From the NCBI GenBank assembly GCA_000827325.1, contig KN832872.1, positions 2,528,096-2,592,095 of the forward strand: a stretch of DNA of 64,000 nucleotides, written 5' to 3'. Made by a program: the position numbers and the translations under genes. The notes beneath the pieces are model-generated. The model ran no database searches. It was not told the DNA's origin and saw only the letters and a program-made list of their open reading frames with translations. Each line of letters opens with the position of its first letter. Position 1 is the stretch's first letter. Source of the DNA: Oidiodendron maius Zn (Eukaryota > Ascomycota > Leotiomycetes > Myxotrichaceae). Of this stretch, positions 1 to 12,035 are shown piece after piece.

Positions 1-505
1 TGCTCTGGAGCCTGGGTCCTTGTCAATTTTCTTTAGAATCGGCGGCGAATCGTCCTCCTTTATCTCGCAAAGCCGGAAACATTCATTGACCGAACTCTAG
101 TATTAGTCCTCGTCGCGAAATTTTACAAGGCAATAAATGCTTACCATTAGCTTCATTCATATATATATCAAGGCCGCATAGTTTAATCAATCCTTCCTCA
201 GTATCATAACACACTTCAATCCTGTTTGCGAATGCACGGAAGACGATTGGTAAACACCTTGCCTCTTCTGCCTCCGCGACATTTCGCTTCTCAAAGGCCT
301 GAAATATTAATTTGCAAAGATTGCAATCTCTACTAGATCTTTCGACCTCGAAAATGTCGTCGTGGTGTTTAACTGTGGATGAGTTATCGGACGGGAGCGG
401 GTGATGATCTTCGCCAATAGCTTCTTGTCTGTCTCGACATTGTTGAAGGCAGGCAATAAGGAGAGAACAAAAGTCTACACTTTTGCATGTCGCGCACAAG
501 GCCAT
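1..505 (-). CDS. HET-type incompatibility protein, N-terminal part, cut by the window edge
   Basis: The start is the ATG at 505, which opens with MALCATCKSVDF. About 60 residues later comes SSRDCNLCKLIFQAF. Paired cysteines of this kind (CATC, then CNLC) are usual upstream of the HET domain in fungal heterokaryon-incompatibility proteins, so the family call rests on the N-terminus only; the HET core would lie beyond position 1. The first exon runs to about 145, where a GTAAGC donor is seen, and the same frame meets a stop at 83. A different frame stays open from about 97 to position 1, so a small intron is likely, but I could not find a junction that keeps frame. In this family the protein triggers cell death on allorecognition. 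Its divergent neighbour at 1,109 is a secreted peptide gene, sharing a 600-bp intergenic space. It could also be a HET-like pseudogene. Confidence 0.6.
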
Positions 506-1108
506 TTTCAAAGATGGCAGAAGTAAATGGCGTAAAAGGTTGTCGGGTAATATCGCAGGTCTGGCTGCCCAAGCAGCAATGAGGTGTGGTCTAAGCCTTG
601 CTCTCGCAAAGGATGTAGGATACACCTATCACGAGACGCACAAACGCCAAACCTCATCCTGTTGCTGCGCCACAACCCTTTACAGTTCCAGTCTAAAGGC
701 AACGAACTGCTTTTCCAGCGACTACTAGTTGACCAATAAGCGATGGAACCCGCGCGCGTTACAGGCATAAGCCGCTGCTAATTATTATTGGGTCGGATTC
801 GGACATTGCGGATTTCCTCATCCTTTGCATCCTCCACGTCGCATGAGACTCAATGAGCCTCTGTCGGTCAAGGCGCAGCCCAACCATCCCGATTTCTACA
901 GAAATAGATAGAATAGTTTCGTCCTTTTCTGGGCATCTTCGGATATATAATGCGTCGTCAATTTGTTGTTGGCACGGTATTCTGATCAGCATCGTCCCGA
1001 TATCATCATTTCCTTCCTCGTCTCCTCTTCACTATTTTCCCGCGCCATCCTTTTCGTTGGTCACATCTCCTTCTTTTCCTCTCCTCTTTCTCACTTTGGA
1101 CTTCTACC
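506..1108. promoter_or_regulatory. Divergent intergenic region with a pyrimidine-rich leader before the peptide gene
   Basis: This stretch separates the HET-type gene (minus) from the peptide gene (plus). A TATA-like run (atatataatg) lies near 941-950. The last 110 bases before the ATG at 1,109 are strongly C/T-rich, as is common upstream of well-expressed genes in filamentous fungi. No convincing coding sequence was seen here. Confidence 0.4.
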
Positions 1109-1554
1109 ATGTATTTTTCTACACGACATTCGGCCACCCTAGCGGTAGCTCTCTTCTGTACTAGCTCTGTCGCCTCCGGTGTCAAAGCCGCTCCTATCGA
1201 TAAGCTTAGCCTGGAGCACGTAGCCTAGGGCTTTGGAATTACTAACGATTTCGCACAGGCTAACGGCGTAATCCACCAGATACATGAGCAAGAGCCGTCC
1301 AACCTCGGAGGGATCATCAAGGATGATGGCAACGGTCTTGATTCAGAGCCCGGCGCCCTATCCAAGAGAGCAAGTTGTCCATCAGGAATGAGGGCGAACG
1401 GATATTGCGGAGCTCCAAAATTTCTTTGTACTTCTCCTTCCGAGAAGTGTTTTGGCGTAAGTTTGACACCTATCGACTCACTGTTTTATTATGGGCACAA
1501 ATAAGCTAACAAGGTCGAATGTTTCTACTGATATAGACTATTTGTTGCAAGTAG
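1109..1554 (+). CDS. Small secreted cysteine-rich peptide precursor with a Kex2-type site
   Basis: Three exons give 108 residues: 1,109-1,219, 1,259-1,456 and 1,537-1,554. Intron 1 is only 39 nt but has a perfect TACTAAC branch site (1,240-1,246) and a CACAG acceptor. Intron 2 is 80 nt with a GTAAGT donor and a CTAAC branch site. All exons keep frame. The precursor shows a signal peptide (about residues 1-27, hydrophobic LAVALFC core), an acidic spacer, a Lys-Arg pair at 73-74 preceded by Leu-Ser, and a 34-residue C-terminal peptide. That peptide has six cysteines at 77, 87, 94, 101, 106 and 107 (C-x9-C-x6-C-x6-C-x4-CC), which suggests three disulfides. Known logic: Kex2 cuts after KR in the Golgi, releasing the mature peptide. 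I do not recognise the family. It could be an effector, an antimicrobial or toxin-like peptide, or a signalling peptide; the role is not shown by the sequence. If intron 1 were not removed, an in-frame TAG would end the protein after 38 residues. Confidence 0.72.
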
Positions 1555-3406
1555 AACGAATAAGTCATGTAAATATGTGTATAAGTTCCTTTTGGTTAGC
1601 TGTTTACCATCTATAAAGGTATAGAGCTAGACAGGCTAAGCGTTTATAGGCGTTAGGAATTCCATTTTGAATTCCACCTTGTTCCTACCTAAATGATATA
1701 TAAAAGCCGATCTATAAAGAGCAAGCTCGACGCGTCAAAAATGCTAAACGCGATGGAATTGAAGGAAGAGAATATCCGTATTGGAGTTAATGGAGATGGT
1801 CCATACGACTGAAGCCATTGAGACGGCCCCCACGGCACCCAAAAGCCAAGCTACCGGCGATTGTCTACACCAGCCAATGATACTTTAGATAAGCGCAGAA
1901 GCATAAGTGCAGATCCCAAATTTTTTAAGTCCGGTGTTGATAACGGTTAATGCAATTCCGTTCGACATTTCTAGCTAGCTGGAGATCTGTGATCTAGGAG
2001 CATGAAGCAGAGAATGTAACACTTAGAATCAGACTTCAAAAACCACGGCCAACTATTGGATTTCGCGCTTATCAGGTATACCATTTACTTGGAGTCACTG
2101 TTGGATTAAAAGATAGTGGGTCTAGTAGGAACGGCATGGCTCTAATTAGCCCTCTTTGGGGTAGATCTTGGCCTATTAAAGCCGCCCTCTCTATAGCAGC
2201 CTTATAGGATATAACCTCTACCTCTGCCTGTCTAATTCCCTTTCTTTCTCTTACTTTCTCCATTTCCTCCCTCTTCTCTATGTCTTAAAGAGAATTTAAT
2301 TTGGCATTAGGATACACTAGCTATTGATTGGTGTTAAACTAAGGAAAAAAATAGCTATTTTTACAATCTAATCTACGTTCTATAACATCCAATCTACAGT
2401 TATAAACGTATAATACTTATCTTTTTAGGTTATATATAAACTCTGCTAGCTTAAATCTACAAATTTCTTCTATCTTGTAAGCTTTATGTTCTAAGCCCTA
2501 TCTGCGTTTTCTTTACTATATATTCTACTCTTTTAGTGTTTAAGGCGACTTCCTCTTAGTATTCTTCTAAGACGCTATAAACAGTAGGAGCTAATGAAGT
2601 AGCAGGTTTATATAACCTAGAGGACGCTGATCTTAAATCAACCAGCAATAGTGACAATAAAGCGTATTATGTCATATGAGATGGGGCCGTTTCCGGCACC
2701 ATATCTTTTTTAAGCACAACTAACTTAAAATAGCGCTTGTCTCCGAAAATAGACCTATTTGTGTTGATAATATAAGAAGCACTAAGTGAGATCAGCACCC
2801 CAACGTCCATGTCTAGCCCTTCTATTGCCACTAGGCTCATCAACAAAGACAAGTTGGTGCGATATCCTATATAGATAGTGATCTCGAAGGTTGGCATCCC
2901 GTTGTTGTGCGATGTGATAAATCGTGGTTCTCGTCTACCTAACCTACGATAGAGAAAGTCTATCTTGTATCGATACAGGTAAGACTAATGTCCGTCCCTG
3001 GGTCAAGAGACGAACCCTGTCGCCGGACGAATCTACAATTTAGGCATCTCAAGTATTTCCCTCGCAAATCTACGAGGAGTTTATTAATACGTCACTATTC
3101 TCCAGCTATTTTTGCCTTTCAAAACTAATTTATAACAAGAAAATGATAATAGTTGATTACATTGTCAATCGTTTCGTTGATGGCTCACCGCTGTTCCCCC
3201 CCTGCTTATCACGGATCCTGGATCGCGTACTGATATAGATCGCTTACTGGTAAACTACGTGTTCAGTGCTGACAAAGTCAGGAACGTTAAGTCACTGCCT
3301 TCCTCCCGCAATCGTGGTCAGGAAAATGGTTTGAAGCAGGTTCGCAGCCGTGTTCCAGGTACCTTATCATTCCCAGTCACGCCCTTTGGGGGCGCTCACG
3401 ACGATA
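1555..3406. other. AT-rich intergenic stretch, probably decayed repeat DNA
   Basis: About 1.85 kb with high TA content, especially 2,270-2,560, and many stops in all frames. Short open frames at 2,072-2,263 and 2,667-2,897 (minus) look unremarkable. TpA richness suggests old RIP of repeat DNA, but no terminal repeat or transposon protein motif could be recognised. Upstream exons of the next gene could lie in the last 200 bases. Confidence 0.4.
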
Positions 3407-6400
3407 ATGCTCAATGTCTCGCTCTCGTTACGAGCAAATAGAACTATTTCCCCACCGGCAGTCCCTAGCACGACTGAAGTGGTGACAGAGGAAGCGACGT
3501 GCTTGCAAGAGCTGAGCGATGCGGAGGAGACATATGGCCCATACAGTCCACAGCTATCATCTGCCATTCGGAAATTAAACAACTTCTATCAAAAATCCGG
3601 GGAAAGCACAAAACTGGAGAGCATGCTTCAGCGAACGCTGATGTTCGACGAGAGGACAGCGGGACGCATCCACAGCGACACGACTGCGACTTCGTTCAAC
3701 TTGACAGATGTGTATATCCAGCATGGGAAATTGAAAGAAGCGCTTATCCTGCTTGAGAGAGTCGCGGAAGGCTACCGGAAGCTAGGGACTGATAGGGATA
3801 TTGAAATGTATGTGATGTATCGGACTGAAATGGATGTTGAAATGCGTGTACTTTATCGACTAGGGCTTGATTTCAGTAATCGAAATTTCCACGACGAGGC
3901 GGTTAACGTGCTAGAGCGTGCGTTCGAAAGCTACTGTAAAGCACTTGGGGACACTCACACCGCTACTATCGCATTGTGTAAGGTGCTCTCGTCCAGCTAT
4001 CTTCAACAATTCTATCAGCAGCCGCTTCGGAATGGCCGCCCACGACACCAGTGCGTCATTAAGCTCGCCCAGCTATGCGAACGGACACTGAAAGTTGAAC
4101 GAGGCCCTATTTGGGTGCTGGGACTTATGTGTCTGTGGAGCAACGACGCGGCGAATGCCTCCTTTGCATTCAAACAACCAACCAACTCCGGATCTTGCGA
4201 CGTTTGCAAGGAACGTATAAAACCTCGAACTCGATGGCTTGCTTGCAAGTCGTGTCTGTTCCTGTTTGTTTGCGATGGCTGTTATCAAAAGTGGATAGCC
4301 CGTACCGAGCAAGAGAAACCGATCACTGCCACTTGTGCAGGCCATAAATTCTATGTTGTTGGGGTGGAAGACACAGACCAAGCTTCTGCCAGAGGTACTG
4401 ACGATGAGGAAGAAGTTGGCCTATGGCTCCGCGGACTCATAGACCAGAAAACTACGCAAGCGACGAACATTTCATTTTTGGTTTATTGGGAGCGCCTCGG
4501 GAAGCCCGAAGAGCTCCGAGAGTTTCGCAGCCGTGTCTACTTTTATGAAAGCGATTCTCTCCCTGCGCACGTTGATGAAGTGAAAGCAAAGGCGGTACCT
4601 ATACAAAAGCTCAAGTGGTACAAATCGTGGACAACTGGAAGTGTGCCGATATTACTCGGTCTTTTCTTTGCACCAAAAGGTCAGCCGGTTCGGCATTATT
4701 CGTCCAAGTGTTATCCCAATGCTCAATTCTGACTTTTAATTTCTTAGGATTCTCAAATCTGGAATTGCCGCGGTGGAAGCTTGATGATACCGCATCCGAG
4801 GATGATATTCGATCTGAGCTTATAGAGCAAGCGCACGCAATCTTACGTGTGGCCGGAATACCAGCTGCATCAGCTCGTGAACATGACATGCTGCGGCACG
4901 AGCCAGAGTCAGTCGTCGCAAAGCTCTACCAAAAGTTTCGACTCGCCGAACCTGGAAATAGTATACGACTTCTGGCACTCTTACCTGGTGAGGGCCCTAC
5001 GTTGAAAGCTACAATATTTTGCGTGGATCTGTCGTCGAGCCCCATCTACGAAGCTTTATCATACGTGTGGGGGGAAATGGAAACCAAAGCCAGCTATTTT
5101 ATCGAAATTGAGGGCACAAATATGGAGATAATCCCAAATCTCTATCATGCTCTTCAAGCTCTGCGCATGAAAGAGAACTCTCGTGTTTTATGGGTAGATT
5201 CACTATGTATCAACCAAAGTGACAACAGAGATAAAGAAATCCAGATTAGCATGATGCTCGAGATATACATGTCCGCGCAACATGTCGTAATATATCTCGG
5301 CGAGCCGAACACTGGCGGCTTGGCGCTCTTCTCCTTCCTCAACCGGAACGTTCATGAAGAAGATTCGGTTGACAAGGCCATTGAAGACTTGGGACTGGAT
5401 GAGAGAGAGATACGAGAATTACTCGAAGCTTATGTCGATTTCTGTCTTCTGCCATGGTGGAACCGGGTCTGGGTTCAGCAAGAGTTCAGCCTTTCACGTA
5501 CCAATCCGACATTTCATCTTGGACGGAACTCAATTCCAGCGTCTGCTCTACTAAGAGACTGGAACATGCTGCAGAGAAATATCGCAACCTTTCTTATACC
5601 GTTTTCTGGGGAACTCAAACTCGATATTGACGTTCAACAGTCATGGCAGCCCATTATGAGGCAGATACATCATGTCTACGGTGTTTTAACGCTCCGTTCG
5701 GCTCAAAATCGACCTGAATTTGCTCAACTATGGCTACCTAGAGGTGTTCTAAAAAGGGTAAATTTGAGATGCACCAACCCTCGAGATAAGATATATGGTA
5801 TGCGTTCCTTCTTGGACCCAATTGCGCAAGCTGTTTTCACTCCCAACTATTCAGAGTCCGTCGAGGCCGCTTTTCATAAGTTTGCAACCTGGGTTTTGGC
5901 TATCGATGGATGGCAGCAAGTCTTCTGGTGGTATCCTTACAGACTCTCTCCTAGCATGCCTTCCTGGGTCCGGGACTTTACCAGGCCAATACCAGAGGCC
6001 GCGATGCTGGAGCACAACTTGTTTGATTACGGCAAGTTGAGGAAAAGCTCGCCCTGCCCACTCGCCATTCGAGGTGGCGTTTTGGCAATGGAGGGATACT
6101 TACTGGACTCAGTAAACTGCGTATATGCCATCGACCAGCCTGATTGGCCAAACACTGTCCGGAAGCTGTGGTTCCTAGAGAACATATTTGCTGCAACCCC
6201 AAGTGCAGCGTTGCTCAGAAAGTCCCCTCCAGTGTTCAAGGCACTGCCAATGCTTCACAATAGAGATCTCATACGAAAATGGGTTTCTCCCATCGTCAAA
6301 CGAGACATGGAAAGCATAGTTTTCGAGTTGCCGCCTTTCAATATATTTGAGAAGCACGATATCCTCAAATCAAGTTTCGACCCTTTCTTCAACGAAGTAA

Positions 6401-7575
6401 AGGATGCCTATAAAACTCACAGCTCCACGTGCGAAAGTTTAACGGAGCAATTGCGAGGTCTTTCTAAAGACTTCGTAATTACTACGGCCCAGGCCCGGAT
6501 CCCGATCTCTTTTCAGATACTTGAGCACCTTAAAATTGCCTCCGCCTTCATGCAAATATGTGCTCGGCTTTCAACGCTGCGCTTATTCCTGGAGAAGATC
6601 AATCACTCCAGCACAGATCTATTCGGCGCTGCATTATTCGACTACCCAAACCTCTTGGATCAAATCAAATACTTGAGAAAACCAAGTCTACTTTGCCAAT
6701 TCAGCGCATCTCAAACATCTGTTGTCTGCGCCAAATTGCGAGACATCAAAGTTCCCACAAATGATGCAAGTTCTACAGATTGGATTCCTAGCAACGAGTC
6801 GGGCATAGCTACGAGAATACAACCCTGCTACGAACTATTGCAGCATCACATCACAGCATGCGAGCACGAGGTGGAAGTTAGAATGAGAGTGCGACTTGTC
6901 CTGTGCTTCGTTAATGCCATCCGATCCTTCTCAGGCTCCACCCAAAAGAGATCCAGTACAACCGATGACTCCTACTTACGATACCGAGATCAGCGAATCG
7001 CAGATCTAGACATGATAAAGAAAACTATTACAGAAGATCAAGAGAGACAAATGACACTAAGGCAGATAATAGTTGGGGAATCGCGCCAGTATTTCGAATC
7101 TCTTGCTGCCCAGTTTCCTGGCGACGACGAGGTCTCGGCGTTGATCTCAGACTACAAGACGACATTAGAAGCTGGACAGACAACATCAAATGGTCTCAAG
7201 ACTACGACAGAGACGGCAACTGCGAATTTGGAAGAGAGCAAGCCCATGATCCTGGCAAATAAGATGTTCCTCCACGGCGAAAAGGCGTTTGATCGCGAGT
7301 CATACGAGCACGCGACGTGGCTCTCCGGGCGAACATTTTTCGACACGAAATTTGGACTTGTGGGGATGGGCTGCCAGGGAGTCACGGATATCCAGATGGG
7401 AGATATGGTCGTTGTGTTGAAGAATACGGAATTTCCGATGGTTATTCGGGAGACGGAGGACAAGCAGTTTCATACCATTGTAGGGTATGCGATTGTGAGA
7501 GGGTTCAAATATGAGGAATTTGAGAAGTTGGGGAGGTTTCAGAAGCCGTTAAGGCAGGCGTTTTACTTCCGTTGA
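3407..7575 (+). CDS. TPR-ZZ zinc finger-HET domain protein (incompatibility type)
   Basis: Two exons, 3,407-4,679 and 4,748-7,575, give 1,366 residues. The 68-nt intron (GTCAGC donor, CTGAC near the 3' end, TTCTTAG acceptor) joins two frames that otherwise overlap. Residues about 30-235 hold degenerate tetratricopeptide-like helices (VYIQHGKLKEALILLERV, FHDEAVNVLERAFESY). A ZZ-type zinc finger follows at about 264-315 (CDVC, CKSC, CDGC, then CAGH). The HET domain lies at about 520-700 and shows the family hallmarks YEALSYVWGE (525-534), VLWVDSLCINQ, the Q/MM/IY helix and VIYLGE. The C-terminus has the usual HET-protein ending with GDMVVVL and a closing beta-rich segment. HET proteins act in the cytoplasm to start programmed cell death after fusion of unlike hyphae. 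TPR and ZZ parts would be ligand-sensing or adaptor modules (inference). The first in-frame ATG is at 3,407; an upstream exon cannot be excluded. No stops or frameshifts were seen. Confidence 0.8.
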
Positions 7576-8382
7576 GGTTGTAGCCGGAGATTATATTGTA
7601 GCTAACCAGGGATCCTTAATCGCCAGATTGGAGGTAGCAGTACCAACGCTTGTGACGACGTCGCATGTCACAGCGTGCCTTAGCCGCCACAAGACTGACA
7701 ATGACTTTTCGGCATTGTAGAGAGACTCAAAAATCTAGTTCCAATCGTTCTATGAGTTTAAAAGAAGTACTATACATTCATCAGAATACTAAGCTCTGGA
7801 AAAAAAAAGAACTAATACAGGGCAGTGGATAAAACCTTAATAACTAGCTCTAGTACAGACAGCTCGCTAACTAATCACACCTTGCGTTAGTCGGTGCCAC
7901 TAGTCCTAATTAGTCCAGGACTGACCCGGGCAGTTGGGCGGGATATTTGACAGATCATTTGGCAGGGCGCCAATTAGGACTGCCACACGCCCGGTCAAAC
8001 GTAGGAGAAAACGCCACTAATAGTGACGAACGCTTCCATCTCACTCCCTATCCGACCAATGCTTTCAAGCTGAATGAGTCTTGCCTCCACAAATTGCTAT
8101 CAAAAGCAAATATGAGGCGCCTCTGCGGACTGTGTTCGTGTATTAAATGCCTCCAGCCAGTGAGGTTTGGCATATACCATGAAGATCTGCCCCGAAACAG
8201 ATATCTCTTGAGGGGCTGAGTGAGCACAGCCACTAGGTACTCGCTGATAGACAAACCGACTCGTCAGGCGACCGTCGCCTTGACATGTTATAACTCCAGC
8301 TTTCATGTCTGACACAAACTTAATACTGTAACATCCATCAGAACCAGAGCTAGCGACAGCCTGCTGCAGACCTTAGAACTCA
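7576..8382. other. Intergenic, no gene seen
   Basis: A short A-run (7,799-7,808) and several small open frames are present, none with recognisable motifs. The stretch holds the 3' region of the HET gene and the putative promoter of the disrupted gene that starts at 8,383. Confidence 0.4.
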
Positions 8383-8843
8383 ATGGAGATGATGCCCTTC
8401 GAAAGGCCCAGGACTCATCCGCCAGCCTCATCAGTTGACAGAGAATCCCAGCTGCCAACCATCACAACCGAGCAACCTGTTGAGCCACATCAGGTTTCCA
8501 GCGCACCTTTGACCTCAACTGACCAGTCTTCTTCTGCCACACTGCCTAATACACAGCTAAAGGCAAAAGCGTCGCACTACAAAGGCGAAATTGATCGAAA
8601 TGCAACTTCGACGATTCTGGGAAATATTGATATGGAATCAGAAGCATAAGATGCTTCGGCTTTCAACCCACTGTCAATGCCCTCTGCTACAACCTCGAAA
8701 GGCTCTTTGTCTTCAGCCCATAATAGTCGCCGAGTCAATGAAGGCTTGCAATCCAACCCCAATACCCTCGAAAATGGGACTGTTTTACCTCCCGCAGACC
8801 GTAGTTCGGTGGCTACAGGCCAGATCACCTCTCAGAATCATGC
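8383..8843 (+). pseudogene. 5' part of a membrane-protein gene split by an LTR retrotransposon
   Basis: The ATG at 8,383 opens a Ser/Thr/Pro-rich, probably cytosolic, N-terminal segment. One in-frame TAA lies at 8,647-8,649 (GAA GCA TAA; a CAA-to-TAA change would explain it). Beyond it the same frame stays open to 8,843, where the LTR begins. If the element and one CATGC copy are removed, codons ...AAT CAT GC join T GAT ACC at 28,070 in the same frame and run into the hydrophobic segments of the 3' part. This is direct evidence that the two halves were one gene. After insertion the gene would encode only a truncated cytosolic piece. I do not recognise the protein family. Confidence 0.75.
8839..8843. 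repeat. Target-site duplication CATGC, left copy (partner 28,065-28,069)
   Basis: The five bases directly before the left LTR are repeated exactly after the right LTR. A five-base duplication is the size expected for Ty1/Copia or Gypsy integrases, and it marks both LTRs as the two ends of one insertion. Confidence 0.85.
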
Positions 8844-9021
8844 TGTATAACCAAGGCGAATCGGATCGGGTCAACTTATATGGAATGGGTGAACAATACA
8901 CCGGGAAAGCGAATATATTAATAGCAAGGCAGTAGCCTTACCTTGAGAACAATAACAACTAATTCAACCAACCTTTTTGACCCTATATTGTATATACAGT
9001 ATTACTAGAGTGATACAAACA
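8844..9021 (+). repeat. Left LTR of the outer retrotransposon
   Basis: Direct repeat of 27,887-28,064, same length (178 bp). By eye the first ~128 bases are identical. Six differences lie in the last ~50 bases, and at all six this copy has T or A where the right copy has C or G, which is the direction RIP produces. Confidence 0.88.
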
Positions 9022-9900
9022 CTAATCAGTAATATTATAGATTAGGAGCTTGTATTACTTTAAAGAGAAGTAATATCTAATAGTCCTATTCTAGAAGGCT
9101 TCTACTAGACATTACTTGTTAAAGGATATCAGTTAATATTAACCCCTTTTATTATAAAGGCCCTTAATTCAACTAGTTATCTAAAGGATCAACCTCTTTC
9201 AATATATAAAGGCCCTTGATTTATATCTATTATACAAAAAGACAGAATAAATAAGATAAAGGAGATAAAGGTAAGGAGGGAGAGATAGCTAAAGAGTATT
9301 AGAGCAGAGACTACTAGTAGGGATATTAATAACTATATTATATTCAAGATCACTAAATATATCTATTATAACTTCCAGGATAATAAGTTATAGAAGCTAT
9401 ACTAGAAAGACTTTAAAGGCTTCTCTATAGCTACTTTTAAGGACTATAACTAACTAGGTATCTGAAAACTCTATATATTACTATAGATAAATAGTATATA
9501 GATAAGGAAGGATAGATATAAGACAGTTATTAAGTCTCTATATAATATATTATAGGAAGAGGAGCTAGCTAAGTAGACAATATAAGAGATTAAGGAGTAT
9601 ATTAAAACTATAGAATAATTTAACTTAGTCTAAATCAACTATATACTTAGATAGAATAATATAGCTAGCTTTATATATACTAGGACTATAGTACTAGATC
9701 TACTAGCTCCTCTAGACCTCTCTGATTTTCCAGATCCTTACTAATATATATAGTTAGTTAGTAAGGAACTAGAGTAGCTAGTTAGAGAGTAGTTGTTTAG
9801 TAAGGAGCTTATAAACCTAACAAAGATATATATAGATAAGAGTAGATATAGTAGTAAAAATAATAACTTTGATTATAAGCTAGTTATTTTCTATAACTTC
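9022..9900 (+). pseudogene. RIP-degraded 5' internal region of the outer retrotransposon
   Basis: Extremely AT-rich with stops in every frame. Its position after the 5' LTR suggests the leader and gag region, but no protein motif can be read with confidence. Confidence 0.45.
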
Positions 9901-10148
9901 TCTTAAATAGAGGCAATATAGGTGTATAGGTTATAGTTAGGAATTAAAGTAAAACTTAGTTATATTAACTATTAAGTAATATAGAGATAACTAAAGGGTT
10001 TAGACTATAGAATATAACACTTATTATATACCTGCTTATATAGTAATATATATAAGCTATTATAACTATACAGTTATATACTATTATATATATTGCTACT
10101 ACTTCTAAGATATTGTAATATATATACTTAAGGCTCTAGTTAATACTC
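9901..10148 (+). repeat. RIP-mutated LTR of a second LTR family ('LTR2'), plus orientation
   Basis: Its order of blocks matches the better preserved copy at 26,425-26,745 once C/T and G/A changes are allowed, for example gggtttagactatagaat against gggtttagactacagaat. The left end TCTTAAATAGAGG corresponds to TCTTGAACGGAGG seen (reverse strand) at 39,090. The right end AGTTAATA corresponds to the family end TCAACA. The flanks CTTCT and CTCCT could be a mutated target duplication; this is uncertain. Confidence 0.6.
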
Positions 10149-11597
10149 CTCTAGCTAAATATATATATTTAGTTAAGTAAAAACACCTTAAATACTCTCC
10201 TTATTTGACCTCCTTTACTAGTATTAGAAGTTATATAAACCTTATATATACTAGTGTTTTTAGAGCTTTAGTTAGGCTATTAGCTAGTATATAGTCTATA
10301 GGTATATAGACTAGTTATAGCCTTCTCTCTTTAACTTCCTGGTATATTAGGTAGTATCAGACAGCTATATACTTGCTTCTATAATAAAAGGTAGGGTTTT
10401 CAGCTAGTAAGAGTACTCCCTGGTTATTATCTAATAAGGTGATATATTTAAGGTCTTATCCTATATAATTTAATCTCTCTAGAAGGTAATAAATCCAGGT
10501 TGCCTCTTTAGCTGATTCTGATATAGCTATATACTTAGCCTCTATACTAGACTAAGCAACTACTGACTATCGCTTTAATTACTATAATACTAGCCCTTCT
10601 ACTATAAAGGTTATATATCTACTAGTCGACCTATATATATTATAGTCTCTAGTATAGTCTAAATCTGTATATAGTTAAATATCCAGGTTATATAGACTAT
10701 ATTTCAGCCCTCTAAGGATAATCCTATATATTATAGTCCTCTTAAAGTATTATAGAACCCTTTTAGCTGACTTAATATAAGCTAGTACTAGATTAACCAG
10801 GAATTATAATAATATAGAGGCTATAAATATAATATTATACCTTATTTAAGTGGCTAGGTAGTTAATTCACTTGATTAGAGACTAATAGAGCTTGATTTAA
10901 TCCTTGAAGGCTATTCTCTAGTAGAGGACTAGCAATTTACTAGCTTCTAGATCAAGGGGTATTAATATAGCTCTATATTCTAGTATACTATACTAATCTA
11001 GAGTCTTGTATATATATATATCCTAATAGAGGGTAATCTAGTGCCTCTATCTATCCTATATAATCCTAACCTCTAAGAAGTATTAGTACTTATCTAGATC
11101 CTTTATATTAAAGGCTTCTAATAGCTACTACTTTAGCTTCTTAAGCTCCTCCCCTTATAGTCTGATTAGTAGGAAATCGTCTATATATATAATGATTATT
11201 AAGCCTATATTAGTATATCGATATATATATTGATCTATAACTAAGAGTAGATATCCTAGTCTTTTAAGTACTGCTTTTAGAGTAAGTTACTAGAGCTAAG
11301 GTAACTATTTTAGACTATATAGAGCCTTTTAGAGTAATAGGGCTATCTCCTCTAGTTTAAATATATCAGGGAATAGCTTCTAGCTATTAGATAAGTTAAT
11401 ATAAACCTCTTTATTAATATTATTATATAGGAAGGCTGATTTAATATCTATCTAATCGACTACTTAGTTGTTTACTACTACTAGCTCTAGAACAATCCTC
11501 TAGATAGCTATATATATAATACTAGTAAAGGTTTGATTATAATCTAGGCTATATTATTGTTTATATTCTTTGATTATCTAGTATACTTTATACTAGA
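10149..11597 (-). pseudogene. RIP-degraded Copia reverse transcriptase/RNase H, minus strand
   Basis: On the minus strand near 11,165-11,205 the translation reads IIIIYIDDFLLI, the YVDD catalytic box of Copia reverse transcriptase. Near 10,455-10,545 it reads approximately EAKYIAISESAKEATWI, the RNase H segment that in intact Copia elements reads EAEYIALSEA. Stops of RIP type interrupt the frame everywhere. The segment lies between two LTR2 copies that face opposite ways, so it is not a simple intact element. Confidence 0.65.
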
Positions 11598-11987
11598 TAT
11601 TAATTAGGGCTTTAAGCTTATATAATATATCCCTTAGGATTCAGGATATCCTTTAGGATCTAGAATTCAGAGGATTTATATAAGTTAATAAGAGGTTAAA
11701 TAAGTCTATATAAAGGGGCCTTTACTCTAGTGTAGTTATATTTAGTTAGTTGTCTCTATATCACTCTCTTTACTTACTACTTTTAGTATTCTACTATACT
11801 AAAAGTCTATAGTTAATATAACTAAGTGTTATAGGTTAATAAGAAGCTTATTTAACTTAATATTACCTCTAAATACAAGAAGAATACTATAAAGAAGAAG
11901 AAAGAGCCTTTTAGAAAGTGCTACTCTTATCTATAAAAAAAGGAGTAAGTAGTTAGTAGGGTAATATATATCTAATAATCCCTAAGG

Positions 11988-12035
<48 letters not shown>

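Noticed and set aside
483-728. Plus-strand frame opposite the left HET-type gene
   Set aside because: Antisense to the cysteine-motif coding sequence and without any domain.
11988-12033. CTA repeat array as a possible CRISPR or protein-coding repeat
   Set aside because: It is a simple trinucleotide microsatellite without spacers or an open frame.
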